In this document: positions 1 through 11,133 of the stretch, one piece after another
Position numbering within the stretch: the first letter of the stretch is position 1
How the letters are laid out: each line of letters begins with the position of its first letter
DNA from: Diabrotica undecimpunctata
Lineage: Eukaryota; Arthropoda; Insecta; Coleoptera; Chrysomelidae
DNA length: 64,000 nucleotides
Reading direction: 5' to 3'
Assembly (NCBI RefSeq): GCF_040954645.1
Contig: NC_092811.1
Span: 84,763,063-84,827,062, forward strand
Translations under genes and position numbers: made by a program
The notes under the pieces: model-generated
Databases searched by the model: none
What the model was told of the DNA's origin: nothing
Seen by the model: only the letters and a program-made list of their open reading frames with translations

Positions 1-205
1 ATTAGTGTAAGATGCAAAATAATTATTTTTCTGTATTTTGTACTAATTTTGTTTATTGTAGCACCATGATGATGCACATAAAGATTTGCGAAAGCTTATT
101 AGACTAAAAAGAGTACTTCTTTGTCCTATCTTCCGCTGCACACCCAAATATTTGAGTTTTGTATTCTATTTGATCAGCGTTGATTACAAGCGTTATCGTT
201 TTTCA

Positions 206-298
<93 letters not shown>

Positions 299-301
299 TA
301 T
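206..301. repeat. (TA)n microsatellite
   Basis: Nearly pure TA dinucleotide run with a few TACA interruptions. Reading frames through it give only Tyr-Ile repeats and are not genes. Confidence 0.95.
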
Positions 302-368
302 TGTGATGATGTATTGTTTGTGAATGATTTTTTTAATGAGCAATGAGTGTTTTTTAATAATATATAAT

Positions 369-539
<171 letters not shown>

Positions 540-1490
540 TTTTATCGCGGTTCTCAAAGAATTAGTTTGTAAGCACTTTTTTAAATTATCTTTATTATAT
601 CTATTATGAAACACACATATATATTTAACATAGCCAATGTAAATTTAAAATAACCTATCTTTAAATTGTAATTCTTATGAAACTAATTAAATTATATAGA
701 CAATGTAAATTTTAAACAAACTATCTTTAAAATTGAAATTGTTATGACACTAACTAAATTATATTAACAAAATTTTGTACCTTTCTGTCACTGAATGCCT
801 AAATGAAACTGTTCTCCACTATATAGATTTTAATCACCACTCAATGTCTTCGTTCTCAGCTTCGGTTACCTTGTTTTTGTGAAATTACTTTTTCCAATTA
901 TCAGCTTCCACCAATTTAAATTATTTTTCTTCTTAATAGCATTTATATTTATTCTTCTTTTTAATATACCAATATCGAATCACCAAATATATTATATAAT
1001 TTTATTTTCAATTAATACTTTCTTGCGTTATCCAATCACCATTTATACATAACATAATTTTTAATCTTCAATAATATTCTTCTAATATACTTTCCAATAC
1101 TATCAAATTGTAATACTAAATCACTGATTATTGCATACTTTATACTTTCTTCCTAATTCTGACTAACTAATCTTGAACTTACTGAACACTTTACTTCACT
1201 AACTGTAACTAACTGTGTCTGTCTTCTTAATAACTAATTGTCTGACTGCTTACTGACTGACTGACTCCTGACTGAACTGAACATTTTGAATCCAAATCAC
1301 CGAGTATTTATACCTTTTCAATGTTCCAGAACCATCTGGCAAGAAATCCTATTCGAATTGTTCTATATATGAATGTTCTCGAAAAAGTATATCTTCGATC
1401 CACAGACATAACCATATTCGAGAAAGTTCTACCGTAAACAAAGGTTAAATTCTGTATTCTAGAGAATTCTTTTCGAGAATTTTATTGACA
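540..1490. other. AT-rich gene-free stretch
   Basis: No coding frame or RNA gene is recognisable. There is a short GACT/CTGA-rich simple stretch around 1236-1282. The right edge is the start of the Harbinger element. Confidence 0.6.
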
Positions 1491-1491
1491 T

Positions 1492-1523
1492 TAAAGGTGG
1501 ATTTTCACAGATCCGATATCCGA
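1492..1523 (+). repeat. Left TIR of Harbinger element
   Basis: Inverted match to 4663-4694 with one mismatch (ACAGATCC against ACAGGTCC). Such repeats are the transposase binding and cleavage sites in this superfamily. Confidence 0.9.
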
Positions 1524-1783
1524 TGACACGAAATACGAAATTTTTTTGTACGAATATATTTGATTGTCGTATCCGAAATTTTTTGACATATTATGTCGTG
1601 TGTCAGATTATTGGATGGGGATCACATGGGGATGGATTGATATTTATTTCAATGAACTGTCAAATAAAAATAAATGCACATGATAGTATATAAAAAAATA
1701 TATATACTCTGATGGTTTGTTATTGAACAGGAGCAAGGAGCAGACACAGACAGTTTTATCAACGAATATTGAGCTATAATATC

Positions 1784-2520
1784 ATGGACTCGTCAAATTA
1801 TTCGTTTGAAGAGGATACACATGTGAGTTATTGTTAGAAGTACCTAAAACTAAAAGTTTATAACTAATGTTAATAATTGAATTGTTTTAGGAAATTGAAT
1901 GTGAAGTGAGACAGGAAGAAGTGCCTTTAGAGGAACTACTAATTCAGTGCGTGCAGGCAAGACCTGCATTATGGAATTGTCGAATGGCACTCCAAGAAAG
2001 GTCAAAGGGTATAAGAGAGAAGCTCTGGACAGAAATTTTTGAAGAGTTTGGTAGCAATCCTGAATTTTCAATTGAATATCTGACAAAAAAATGGAGAAAT
2101 CTCCGTGATACGTATATTAGATTGAAAGGCGAGTATACACCGAGTGGATCTAGCGCTAAGAAAAAAAAGAAGTGGGTTTACTATGATTATTTATCATTTT
2201 TAAATGATAGCATTGGCTATAAACCAATGGTATCAAATGTTAAAGTGCAATCAAAACATCTCTTACCTTCTGATACTGACACAGTAATACATAACACTGT
2301 CAAACAAAATAAAAATGATAATATTGAAGTAGCTTTGATAGATACTTTACAAAAAATTAATGCACCTGCACCTTCACCCACAGTACCATCACCAGCACCT
2401 GTTAACCCGATATGCTCAAGAATATCAGATTTGTTAAGTGCCATGCCTCAAAAAGAAAGAACTTGTTTGGAAATAAAACTACTAAGCATGACTTTTGAAG
2501 GAGCAAAAGACTATTTATAA
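1784..2520 (+). CDS. MADF/BESS-type DNA-binding protein of the Harbinger element (2 exons)
   Basis: Exon 1 is 1784-1822, starting at ATG (MDSSNYSFEEDTH) and ending at donor CAT|GTGAGT. The acceptor TTGTTTTAG ends at 1890 and exon 2 runs 1891-2520 in frame, giving a 222-residue protein. A MADF-like domain covers roughly residues 25-105: the LIQCVQARPALWN start, LWTEIFEEFG in the middle, and the KKWRNLRDTY helix followed by YYDYLSFL. A BESS-like C-terminal helix follows (SRISDLLSAMPQKER). In Harbinger elements the partner protein binds DNA and helps move the transposase into the nucleus. It is divergent from the transposase gene in the same element. No frameshift or internal stop is visible, so it appears intact. 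The two-exon model is inferred from consensus splice sites. Confidence 0.85.
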
Positions 2521-2654
2521 ATACATATTTCACTTTTTTTTTATAACATGTGTAATTTTATTTTTAAGAATAAAACTTTAAACCTTGATTATTTATTTTA
2601 AATTATTTGATCTCTTTACATTTACTGCAATTTGTATAGTAATTAATATTTCAA

Positions 2655-2830
2655 TGGGAATAATCCACAATTAAAGGTTAAAGTATGTTTATTGACTTTT
2701 CAATTTCCACTTCGGAAATCATTCTCAAAATACAAACATTAGTAAATTAAACATTAATTAATTGTGGCTTATTCCCTTAATATATTAATTACTTCCAAAT
2801 GCCACAAGAAAATAGCTTCAGAACAATATT
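2655..2830 (+). mobile_element. Penelope tail fragment, inverted duplication, nested in Harbinger
   Basis: Bases 2758-2830 match the 3' end of the Penelope element at about 39995-40069 (shared TTGTGGCTTATTCCC and GCCACAAGAAAATAGC). Bases 2656-2740 are the same tail in reverse orientation, including the hammerhead-like block. The piece is therefore a short inverted duplication of a Penelope 3' end, placed between the two Harbinger genes without damaging either. Confidence 0.75.
2687..2737 (-). ncRNA. Degenerate hammerhead-like fold (Penelope tail copy)
   Basis: On the minus strand the order is GTTTgtATT, TTGAGAA, a wobble-paired helix II around GAAG, GAA, AAGT, C, then AATAAAC pairing back to the start. 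It matches the fold at 39933-39983. The core is TTGAGAA instead of CTGANGA (C3 to U, G8 to A), so it is probably inactive. Confidence 0.45.
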
Positions 2831-2941
2831 AGAATTTGTATATTTTTGTTACTGTAAAAAATCAAACAACGATCATTATTGTATGTTTGAATTCAAAAGC
2901 ATTATTTAACAAAACATTTATTCAACAATTGTACAAAAATT

Positions 2942-4446
2942 TTATTTGTTCCACTGGAAAGAAACTGCTCCTTCGTCCATAAAATAGTTTGTTAGCATTG
3001 CTCTCATTTTTTCTGAATTTTTACTGTACATATTGCTTCCTAGTCTCTGTATTGATAAAATATTTTGATTATCTTCTCCTCTGCAATCACCTTCAACTAA
3101 ATCTCCATTTTCATCTTCCCGATCAATTATTGCATTCCCAAAATATATTTTTTCGGAGTTCATAAGAAAATTATGAAGACAAACTGTAGCTTGGACTATT
3201 GCTACTACAGTTGACTCAGATGCTATTATGGGCTTTCTGTATATGCGCCATCTTGCTACTAGGAGCCCAAATGTATTCTCGATAACTCTGCGACCTCTGC
3301 ATAATCTAAAAATTAATGTTTTCCTAGTAATAATTTTTATGAAATATAATTTTATCCCGTATTTTTGTTAAATTCTGCAGAAAATGAAGTTTTTTTACAG
3401 TTAAAAAACCTAAAATACTTTTTGTAAAAATCCTACCTATAATTGAAAATTCTCTTGTTCAAAGGCAGAAAACGTCCAGCATATGGACGCATAATATTGG
3501 GTGAAAGTGGAAACGCCTCATCAGCACATATATAATAATTTACTGGTTCATCATCCACCAGTGGCACAGCATCGGGAATATTTAGCTGATTGTTAAATAA
3601 AAGTTTCCCAATATTTGAGTTTTTAAGTACACCCCCATCACTATGCCTTCCTTCACTTCCTATATCTACCAACGTAAATTTATATTCTGCATCACACATT
3701 GCTAATAACACAATACTATGGGTTCCCTTATAATTATAATAAGTTGAACCAGATTTTGGTGGAGCCTATAACATAACACAATTGTTTACAAGATGTTCGA
3801 ATTTATAAATGGATATTCTTACCTGAATAATAACATGTTTGCCATCCATTGCCCCTACACAATGTGGCAACTGCCATTTATCTAGAAAATCATTTTCAAT
3901 TTGTAGCCAATTTTCTGGAGTCGGTTTAAGCAACACTTCTTCATTCAAATAATCCCAAATAACTTTACAAGTTTCTCTAATAATATGTGTCACTGTTGAA
4001 GTTCCAATACGGAATGCATATGAAATAGACACCATACTATCTCCACTGGCTAAAAATCTAAAATATTTGTGTAATTATATATTATATGTGAAATATAAGA
4101 ATAAAATTTACCTTAATGTCAAGGCAAGTCTCTCACCGGCAGATATTGGCTCACGAGTATGGTATGTTTTTGTTAATTTTGGCCCAACAATTTTTAGCAG
4201 TTCTTGAAACGTTTCGCTTGACATTCTTAGGTAGTTAAAATATTTTTCACTGTCATTAAGGCGCATTTCTTGAAGAAGATTGTGGTAAGCCCCTTGATTT
4301 TTTCTGTTTTGAAAAATTGGTCTAACCCAAAATCTTTTTGGGCGACGCCGGCTACGTTCTCGTCGTTTTTGCCTCACATAGTGTAGAAGTCCCAAAATCA
4401 ACACTTTATTCATTGCATTGATATAATAATTAGGTCTTTGCTCCAT
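2942..4446 (-). CDS. Harbinger DDE transposase (DDE_Tnp_4 type, 4 exons)
   Basis: Joining 4112-4446, 3823-4057, 3437-3765 and 2942-3305 at GT-AG junctions keeps the frame through all three introns and gives 420 residues from ATG to stop. Landmarks: Arg/Lys-rich N-terminus, FLASGDSMVSISYAFRIGT (about 113-131), first catalytic Asp in GAMDGKH (D183), CADEAFPLSPNIMRPY with the likely second Asp (D272), and the acidic residue in GRRVIENTFGLL (E309). The family cuts and pastes the element at its TIRs, usually into TWA sites. No stop or frameshift lies in any exon, and the start, length and triad fit family norms, so the enzyme may be functional. Confidence 0.9.
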
Positions 4447-4662
4447 TTTAAATATATTTCAAATAGTAAACATAAACACTCCACAAAAGTAAGGTTAATG
4501 TTTAAGTTAGACTGTCAACAATATCAAAATTCATCCGATTTTCGTGCAAAAGTTAAAATATTTTCAACTTCTTCCGATGACTTTTTAATTTCGTACGAAA
4601 ATCCCACCTGTCATTTTTCAACCAATGAAATTCGCTAAAATTTATATCGTATCATCGTACCG

Positions 4663-4694
4663 TCGGATATCGGACCTGTGAAAATCCACCTTTA
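4663..4694 (-). repeat. Right TIR of Harbinger element
   Basis: Reverse complement of the left repeat at 1492-1523 over about 32 bases. Confidence 0.9.
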
Positions 4695-4699
4695 GGCTT

Positions 4700-5217
<518 letters not shown>

Positions 5218-5633
5218 ATCGACACCTGATATGAATAACATTGTAAATTAACTTACAATGTTTTTCAACTATGGATTAAATAAGATCAATAAAGGATAAC
5301 CTTTATTTTGGTTTAATATTTTTTATCCTTAATTTTATAAATATAAAGTTATTCAACAAAATAACCTCATTGTAAGTGCAAATTTTGAATCATTTCGTGG
5401 AAAAAACGTTGTAACCAATGTAACAATGTTGAAAATTTTTATTATTGATGAATATTTTTTATAAAAACATTGTAACGTTGTATACAATGTTTTTCTCAAA
5501 AAATTTATTGAGTAAGTTTTTACAACTTCATTGTAAGTTGTGATACAAGAAAGCAAGGTAGTGCAACATTACTATAAATAACATTCAAGTCAATTTACCA
5601 GGCTCTTCTAATCAGGAAGATGACAGACAAGAA

Positions 5634-5888
5634 GTGAATTCTTTATTATTAAATTCTGAGCATAGTGAGCATGTCTTAAATCTTAAAAACTCGCCTGAAA
5701 ATATTAGTTTAGAATTTCAAACAAAAATAATAAGACCTGTATCATTTACGACCGAACTAACTTCTACTGATAAAAATAAGGTACCAAATGTTGACAGTGC
5801 AATACATAATCAAGATACATCGACAGCGGAAACTTCTACATGCACCAAAGGTAAAAGTTCATCATTAAATACAGTTCGTCAAAGTTAG
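5634..5888 (+). CDS. Unrecognised short open frame, doubtful
   Basis: An open frame of about 84 residues rich in Ser, Thr and Asn, beginning at a GTG. The frame is open upstream only to a TAG near 5558 and has no ATG of its own. No domain is recognisable. It could be an exon of a mobile-element protein or chance; I do not assign a function. Confidence 0.15.
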   Translation: MNSLLLNSEHSEHVLNLKNSPENISLEFQTKIIRPVSFTTELTSTDKNKVPNVDSAIHNQDTSTAETSTCTKGKSSSLNTVRQS

Positions 5889-5889
5889 C

Positions 5890-6620
5890 TCTGTCTTTCA
5901 GTTTAAACTCTAGCGATACGAAAAATAAACAGAGAACGCATTCGGAGTAAACAAGATAGCAAATGCGTTCGGATTTTAAAATTATTTTATTATGGGTTAT
6001 ACTACGACTGGGGGAGGGTCAATTGAACTCAATAGGTATTGAAATTTAAATAATTAGGAGTAATTATTCCACGTAATATTATGTGATGAAAATTATCGAT
6101 TTTTATTGTTTTTAAAGATGAAATATATTGTAAAAAATTGATATTTAGATATCAAATTATTAATAAAATCATTTTAACATAATTTAACATGTTTGAAAAC
6201 TAAAAGCAATAAAAAAGTTCACATACAGATATTGCACAAAATTGCAAAGAAATACATAGCTAAGTAATTCTAGGTATGTCCTTAACAAAACAAGAGAAAG
6301 TAACCTGACTGTTAGAAAATTTATAATATATAAATGGTCATTTAATTTTATAATCAAGTTAATCTTCCAAAATCAGAATATTATTAATAACATAACTAGT
6401 TCATTTTTAAATTAAAAAACCATCTCCGTCGACCATCATCTTTTTTTATATGATCATTTTAGCATTGTATACATCATATTAAAATATAAAAATAAAATAA
6501 ATTGTTTAATCGTTTTTTTTTTTCATCTAAAACGTCCGTATTCTAACAGTATACTTACAAAATAACATTACAATAGTTCAATGCCTTAAATATCTGGATC
6601 GGAACTCGAATCTGTATCTT
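5890..6620. other. AT-rich gene-free stretch
   Basis: No coding frame, repeat boundary or RNA gene recognised. Confidence 0.5.
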
Positions 6621-6625
6621 CTAGA

Positions 6626-7813
6626 TCATCTATCACTATCAGCGTCATCGTTGTCATCATCATCATCCAAGTTAATTATCACTTTCTCCGTAACTAAGTC
6701 CACTGCTGGTGCGCTTTTCATAAAAAACTGTTCTGCCTGTTTGGCATTTTCACACCGTGATTTCCATTCATCCTCTGAAAATGTCTCAAAAAATTGATTA
6801 CATAAAACCTCCACATCTTTAAAGTTAAAACTTACATTCCGTTGTGCAACATAGTTTTTTATGGATGCCCAAACTAACTCAATGGGGTTTAACTCGGGAT
6901 GGTAAGGTGGTAGTCTTAATACTTACTACGTAGTCTTAATCTTTTTTTGATGCAGTCGTTATATTTTTTTCACTTTGAACATTGTGGTATGGGGCATTAT
7001 CAATCACTAATACACTTTGTGCTGGTAAGTTCGGTATCAACATTTCCACTAGCTACTTTTTATAATTTTGAAAGTTCATCTGACTATGGTAATCACCAGT
7101 TTTTAAATTTGATTTAAATTTTAAGTAGGAATTTTTTATGAACCCCATTTCTCCCCCTGCATGAACTATTATTAACCTCTGTCCCTTAGAGATAGGCTTA
7201 CGCCAACCATCGTGAGAATCATCATTCCAACTTTTATTGAATGTGTGATAAGAGTGGATGTATGTTTCGTCCATGTATACTATAGGACGATTTTCGTTTC
7301 TTAATACTTCGCAAAAAAGCTATTCTTTTTTATTGGATGTCAGGTTTTTCCATAAGCAATTTTTTCTTTGTCAACAGAAACCAATTTTATGTAATACTTT
7401 TCGTAAACTTCCATACGATCCTGTGTAATTAATTTTATTGACAAATTTCCTGTGTATGTCTCTCAACGTAGGAACTTTTTTTTCGTGGACGTGAAAATTT
7501 ATTACAAATCTCCGAAGAATTTCCTTACCCATATTATTCAACTCAGTTTTGGTCGCACTTTTTTGTCTTTTAATATTAGGTGTATGGAACGAATCACTTT
7601 CACCATCTTCAACTGATCTCATTTCATTTGAAATTTGCTTTACAGAACCAACACTAACACCAGTTGCGCGCGAAACACGTTCTTGAATTTTCGTTAGTTC
7701 TATTATCGGATGTTTAGCCTCGGCTTCTCGTCTCATAAAATATATCACATTTCTATAATTTCACGAGATTGACCACTCAAAACTTTACGATGAACTTTTG
7801 ATTTAAATTCCAT
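6626..7813 (-). pseudogene. Tc1/IS630-like (DDE_3) transposase, broken
   Basis: Reads right to left from the ATG at 7813 (MEFKSKVHRKVLSG). A helix-turn-helix region follows (SRATGVSVGSVKQI), then the catalytic block starting DETYIHSYHTFNKSW, the DNAPYHNVQ motif (second Asp), YHPELNPIELVWASIK (final Glu), and an acidic C-terminal tail. It is dead: a frameshift/stop follows IIEM near 7757, a TAG lies in the middle near 7050, and an insertion or duplication with a stop lies just before the NPIELVW block (about 6905-6950). Tc1/IS630 enzymes cut and paste into TA; I could not define TIRs here. Confidence 0.75.
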
Positions 7814-7934
7814 TGTAACGGAACCGGATTAATAAGTTCTACACCAGTGTAATTGATATGCGTCTGATCTGTTTGCTTCTGCTAACAAAATTGAACTGAG
7901 TATATTCGGGCTACTGACGGATCCTCCCCTCCAA

Positions 7935-8660
7935 ATTTATATTCTTGACACATATGACCTATCAAAACTCAGACACATTGCAATTCTTGACGAGCTGTAC
8001 GTCTGTAAGAAAAAACAATACCCAAAGAAGAAAAATCTGGGAAGGGACAGACAAAGGGATTCAAGTATGTGGAAAATGAATGTCTTGAAGAAACTGTGGA
8101 ACTCTCTGCAGCAAAACTGTAAAATTAACGAAAATGAGCGAATTGGGACCTGGATGTAACGATAAATGTAACAGAAAATGTAAATCGAAATTATCAGAAA
8201 ATGATAGACTCAATTTATTTAATAATTTTTTGGGAAACATAACAGATATATGATTAACTACGCTATTAAAAAAAATTGATAGGAAGGTGGAGGCTTTATA
8301 GCTAAAGATATGAGTGGTCGCCATAAGAACACAGCAAATGCTGTAGATGAAATTATTAAAAATTCTATTCTTGAGCATTAAACTCTATTCCATCAAAATA
8401 ATTCCACTACACAAGAAAAGAACAACTAAGATGTATTAACGTTTCCAAAATTGTTTTCACTATGTAATGAAATGATGTTAAAAAATCACCCATGCGATAA
8501 GCCAGTCACCAAAAAAACATATTTAATACTGGGTTTAATATTGCTTTTTTGCACCGAAAAAAATCAGTGTCTCACTTGTAATCTACATAACACTAAAGCA
8601 GAGAAAGACCAAATAGAAAAGGAATATGCTTTACATATTGCAAACATACGAATGTGAATC
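7935..8660 (+). pseudogene. Decayed relative of the 34-kb transposon protein
   Basis: Scattered frames, in order, match the layout of the intact protein at 33963-35809. A Cys-rich start near 8150-8225 (CNDKCNRKCKSKLSE, then DRLNLFNNF) is followed by KDMSGRHKNTANAVDE ending near EH at 8378, corresponding to the 'KDKRGG...NHINS' stretch. CLTCNLHNTKAE near 8569-8605 corresponds to the CxxC block (CKTCD) of the intact copy. Stops and frame changes are frequent. Only the N-terminal and middle parts remain; the catalytic half is missing. The assignment rests on motif order rather than alignment. Confidence 0.55.
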
Positions 8661-8945
8661 TTGGACCCTACGACAAGCGGAAACAAGAAAGATAGACGCC
8701 ATTGAAATGTTCTGTTGAAGAAGATTGTTACGAATTCTGTAGACCGATCACAGGGCAAATATTTCAATTTTAAATGAGCTAAAAAGTCAGCAAACAGCTA
8801 TCCAGCAAAGTTCGTCTCCAATCATTAAATACTTCAAATGTTATGAGAGCAGACACAGAAAACATCGAAAGATTATCCAAGGAAAGGTAGAAGGCCGAAA
8901 ATCACGAGGAAGATCTCCAACAAGATGGATCGATCAAATTATAGG
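8655..8945 (+). pseudogene. LINE ORF2 3'-end fragment (RTE-like)
   Basis: Translation gives ESWTLRQAETRKIDAIEMFC, RLLRILWTDHRAN, ILNELKSQQ, GKVEGRKSRGRSPTRW and DQI, the usual C-terminal tail after the RT domain of an RTE-like LINE. It contains a stop after FC and frame slips. It lies tail to tail with the RT fragment on the other strand (9004-9345) and is truncated at both ends. Confidence 0.6.
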
Positions 8946-9003
8946 CATCAAATACATAATCATATCAAAAGGGTCTTATTTCGGTCTTATATCATTTATT
9001 TAT

Positions 9004-9345
9004 TTATCATTTTGATGCCTTATTGTGTCGAAAGCTTTTTCGTAGTCAACAAATTACATGACTAATGGCTTGTTATATTCAACACTCTTTTCTATTAAGT
9101 TCTTAATTACTTGTAAATGATCATTCGTGCCATATCCTGCTCTAAAACCTGCTTGCTCTCTTGGCTGATAGAAATCCAACTTACTTCCTAGCCTGTTGGT
9201 AATAACTCTTGTAAATAGCTTATATACTTGTGACAACAAGCTAATGGGGCGGTAGTTTCTAAGGTCGCTGATATCTCCCTTATGAAGTAAGATGATTTCC
9301 GCGTTGTTCCACTGCGTCGGTGTTCGTACCGTACGGGGCCTAAAA
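9004..9345 (-). pseudogene. LINE reverse transcriptase fragment
   Basis: Minus-strand translation contains PTQWNNAEIILLHKGD, LRNYRPISLLSQVYKLFTRV, PREQAGFRAGYGTNDHL and VDYEKAFDTI, which are RT motifs 0 to A of an RTE-like LINE. There is a stop just before FVDYEKAF (TAA at about 9050) and no downstream YxDD block. It is a short internal fragment. Confidence 0.7.
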
Positions 9346-10560
9346 TGATAATATTTAACCGACAGAATACGAGGATGGAGACAAATCAAAGATGGCGACA
9401 TGTAATAATACCGTAAACTGGTAGCAATAAAATTGATTAACGCACAGAGGTGTGTGGCATAATACGTAACAGGATTTAACAAATAGGATACGATTTCATA
9501 CATCTCTATACATACGTTCACTTTTTAGACATAGTCAACTGCTCTACATTTGATAAACGCAAAGGAGTCCCAACGTTTACTGTTAGACGTTCACTGCATA
9601 CATCCACTGCTCCTTGTCGCTGTGATATATTGCCGTAAAAATATATGATGGCCATAGACGGTTCTATAATATCCAGAAATTTTTTTCCCTGATCATATTT
9701 AAAAAACATACGCTGTATATACTAACCCATGCTTTGCAAATATGGATTACGATCAAGTTATGTACAACTTCCTTTTTAAAGGTATATAGACGTGCATACG
9801 TGCGGGAAAAAGTCAATCATCCGTTCTATAACCCGAAGGGGACCATCAAATATTATTAAAATGTGATATAATGTAATGGTATGATATCTTTTTTCCCGTA
9901 CGGGTGCATACCTGTGTAACTTTAAGTTAATGATAATCCATAACTGCAAAGTATGTTGTCGCCTAGTATTTACAGTGCATTCCGTATGTTTTTGAAACAT
10001 TATGAAGGAAACTGTTGACTAGAGGCTACTAAAGAAGTTCTTAACAAATATTTTAAATTCTTTTATGGATTGTTTTCAAATAATCCAGGTTGTTTCAATT
10101 TTATACTTTTTTTATTGAATAGTGAAGATTATCTATTAACTAAATTACAGTGGTGTGATTTTATTTTTATTCTTTTAATTACATAACTATCAGATTTTTT
10201 TTATGTGAACGAATTATGAAATTTGAATAAAATATAATTTTGGTTTCATATAAGTACTTATCATTTTTAATTCAATACAAAAATACAGAATGTTTATTCT
10301 CTTGCTATATAATGTACTTTTCCTAAAAATTTTTAGTAACTTTTTCTTCTTTACAAAGTAATAACAGTTAGAATAACTTTGTTTTAAAACTTTCAGTTTA
10401 TTCTCTGTCTGAGCTCGTTCCCTTACGAGGGTAAATAAAAGGATGGCGCCCATTACTTTATTTTGATTTTAAAGATAATATATTGAAATCGATTGTATAT
10501 ACAGTTTGAAAGAACCACACCCAAATCTTTTCCGACACGAGTGATGTTCCTAGAATAATT
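9346..10560. other. Gene-free stretch
   Basis: No coding frame with recognisable homology. Open frames here are short and biased by AT content. Confidence 0.45.
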
Positions 10561-10676
10561 ATGTAGCTAATGCTATACAGGGTGCACCAATTGACTAAGG
10601 GGCACTTAGAAAGCTGTACCAATTAAATTTTTTTGATAAATCAATATATTCTCATTTTGTTGAATAGTGTGCCTAC

Positions 10677-10687
10677 AATATATATAT

Positions 10688-10776
<89 letters not shown>
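10677..10776. repeat. (TA)n microsatellite
   Basis: About 100 bases of TA repeat. Confidence 0.95.
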
Positions 10777-10780
<4 letters not shown>

Positions 10781-11133
10781 TAGCACATTGCAAAGTAAAA
10801 TTTCGTATCAGAGAAATAATTAAAAGCAGTAGTCATCATAAGCAACTGTGCTGTAGAGACTTACGCAAACTGTAGGCAAGAAGGAAACTTCGGACTCACT
10901 TGCGCTGTAGCACATAGATGAAATCTAGTCAAATGAATACCGCAATAATACGAGCAAATTCATGAATAGTAAATAATTTCCATTGTCAAAATTAAAATAT
11001 AATTTTATTTATTCATTTATGTTAATACTCAATAAATGCCACATATTGAATTCTAACGAGAACCCCCATTCACATTTGTTTTGTCCTATAGTTTCCACAT
11101 AAACAAATTTTTAAAGTGTCGTTTTTATTTTAG

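Larger units (their letters stand above)
1492..4694. mobile_element. PIF/Harbinger DNA transposon, complete
   Basis: A 3.2-kb element bounded by ~32-bp terminal inverted repeats (1492-1523 and 4663-4694) that differ at one position; each starts TAAAGGTGGATTTT when read inward. PIF/Harbinger elements carry two genes, a DNA-binding Myb/MADF-like protein and a DDE transposase, and both are present here in divergent halves (1784-2520 + and 2942-4446 -) with splice sites that keep frame. The expected 3-bp TWA target duplication is not clean: TAA/TTA or TTA/TAG depending on where the end is set, so the exact ends are uncertain by 2-3 bases. A short Penelope tail is inserted between the two genes (about 2655-2830). 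Confidence 0.9.

Noticed and set aside
5634..5888. Conserved small protein gene
   Set aside because: No ATG, no domain and a low-complexity Ser/Thr/Asn composition; kept only as a doubtful frame.
8061..8378. Minus-strand 105-residue frame
   Set aside because: Antisense to the decayed transposase-like segment at 7935-8660, with no recognisable motif.
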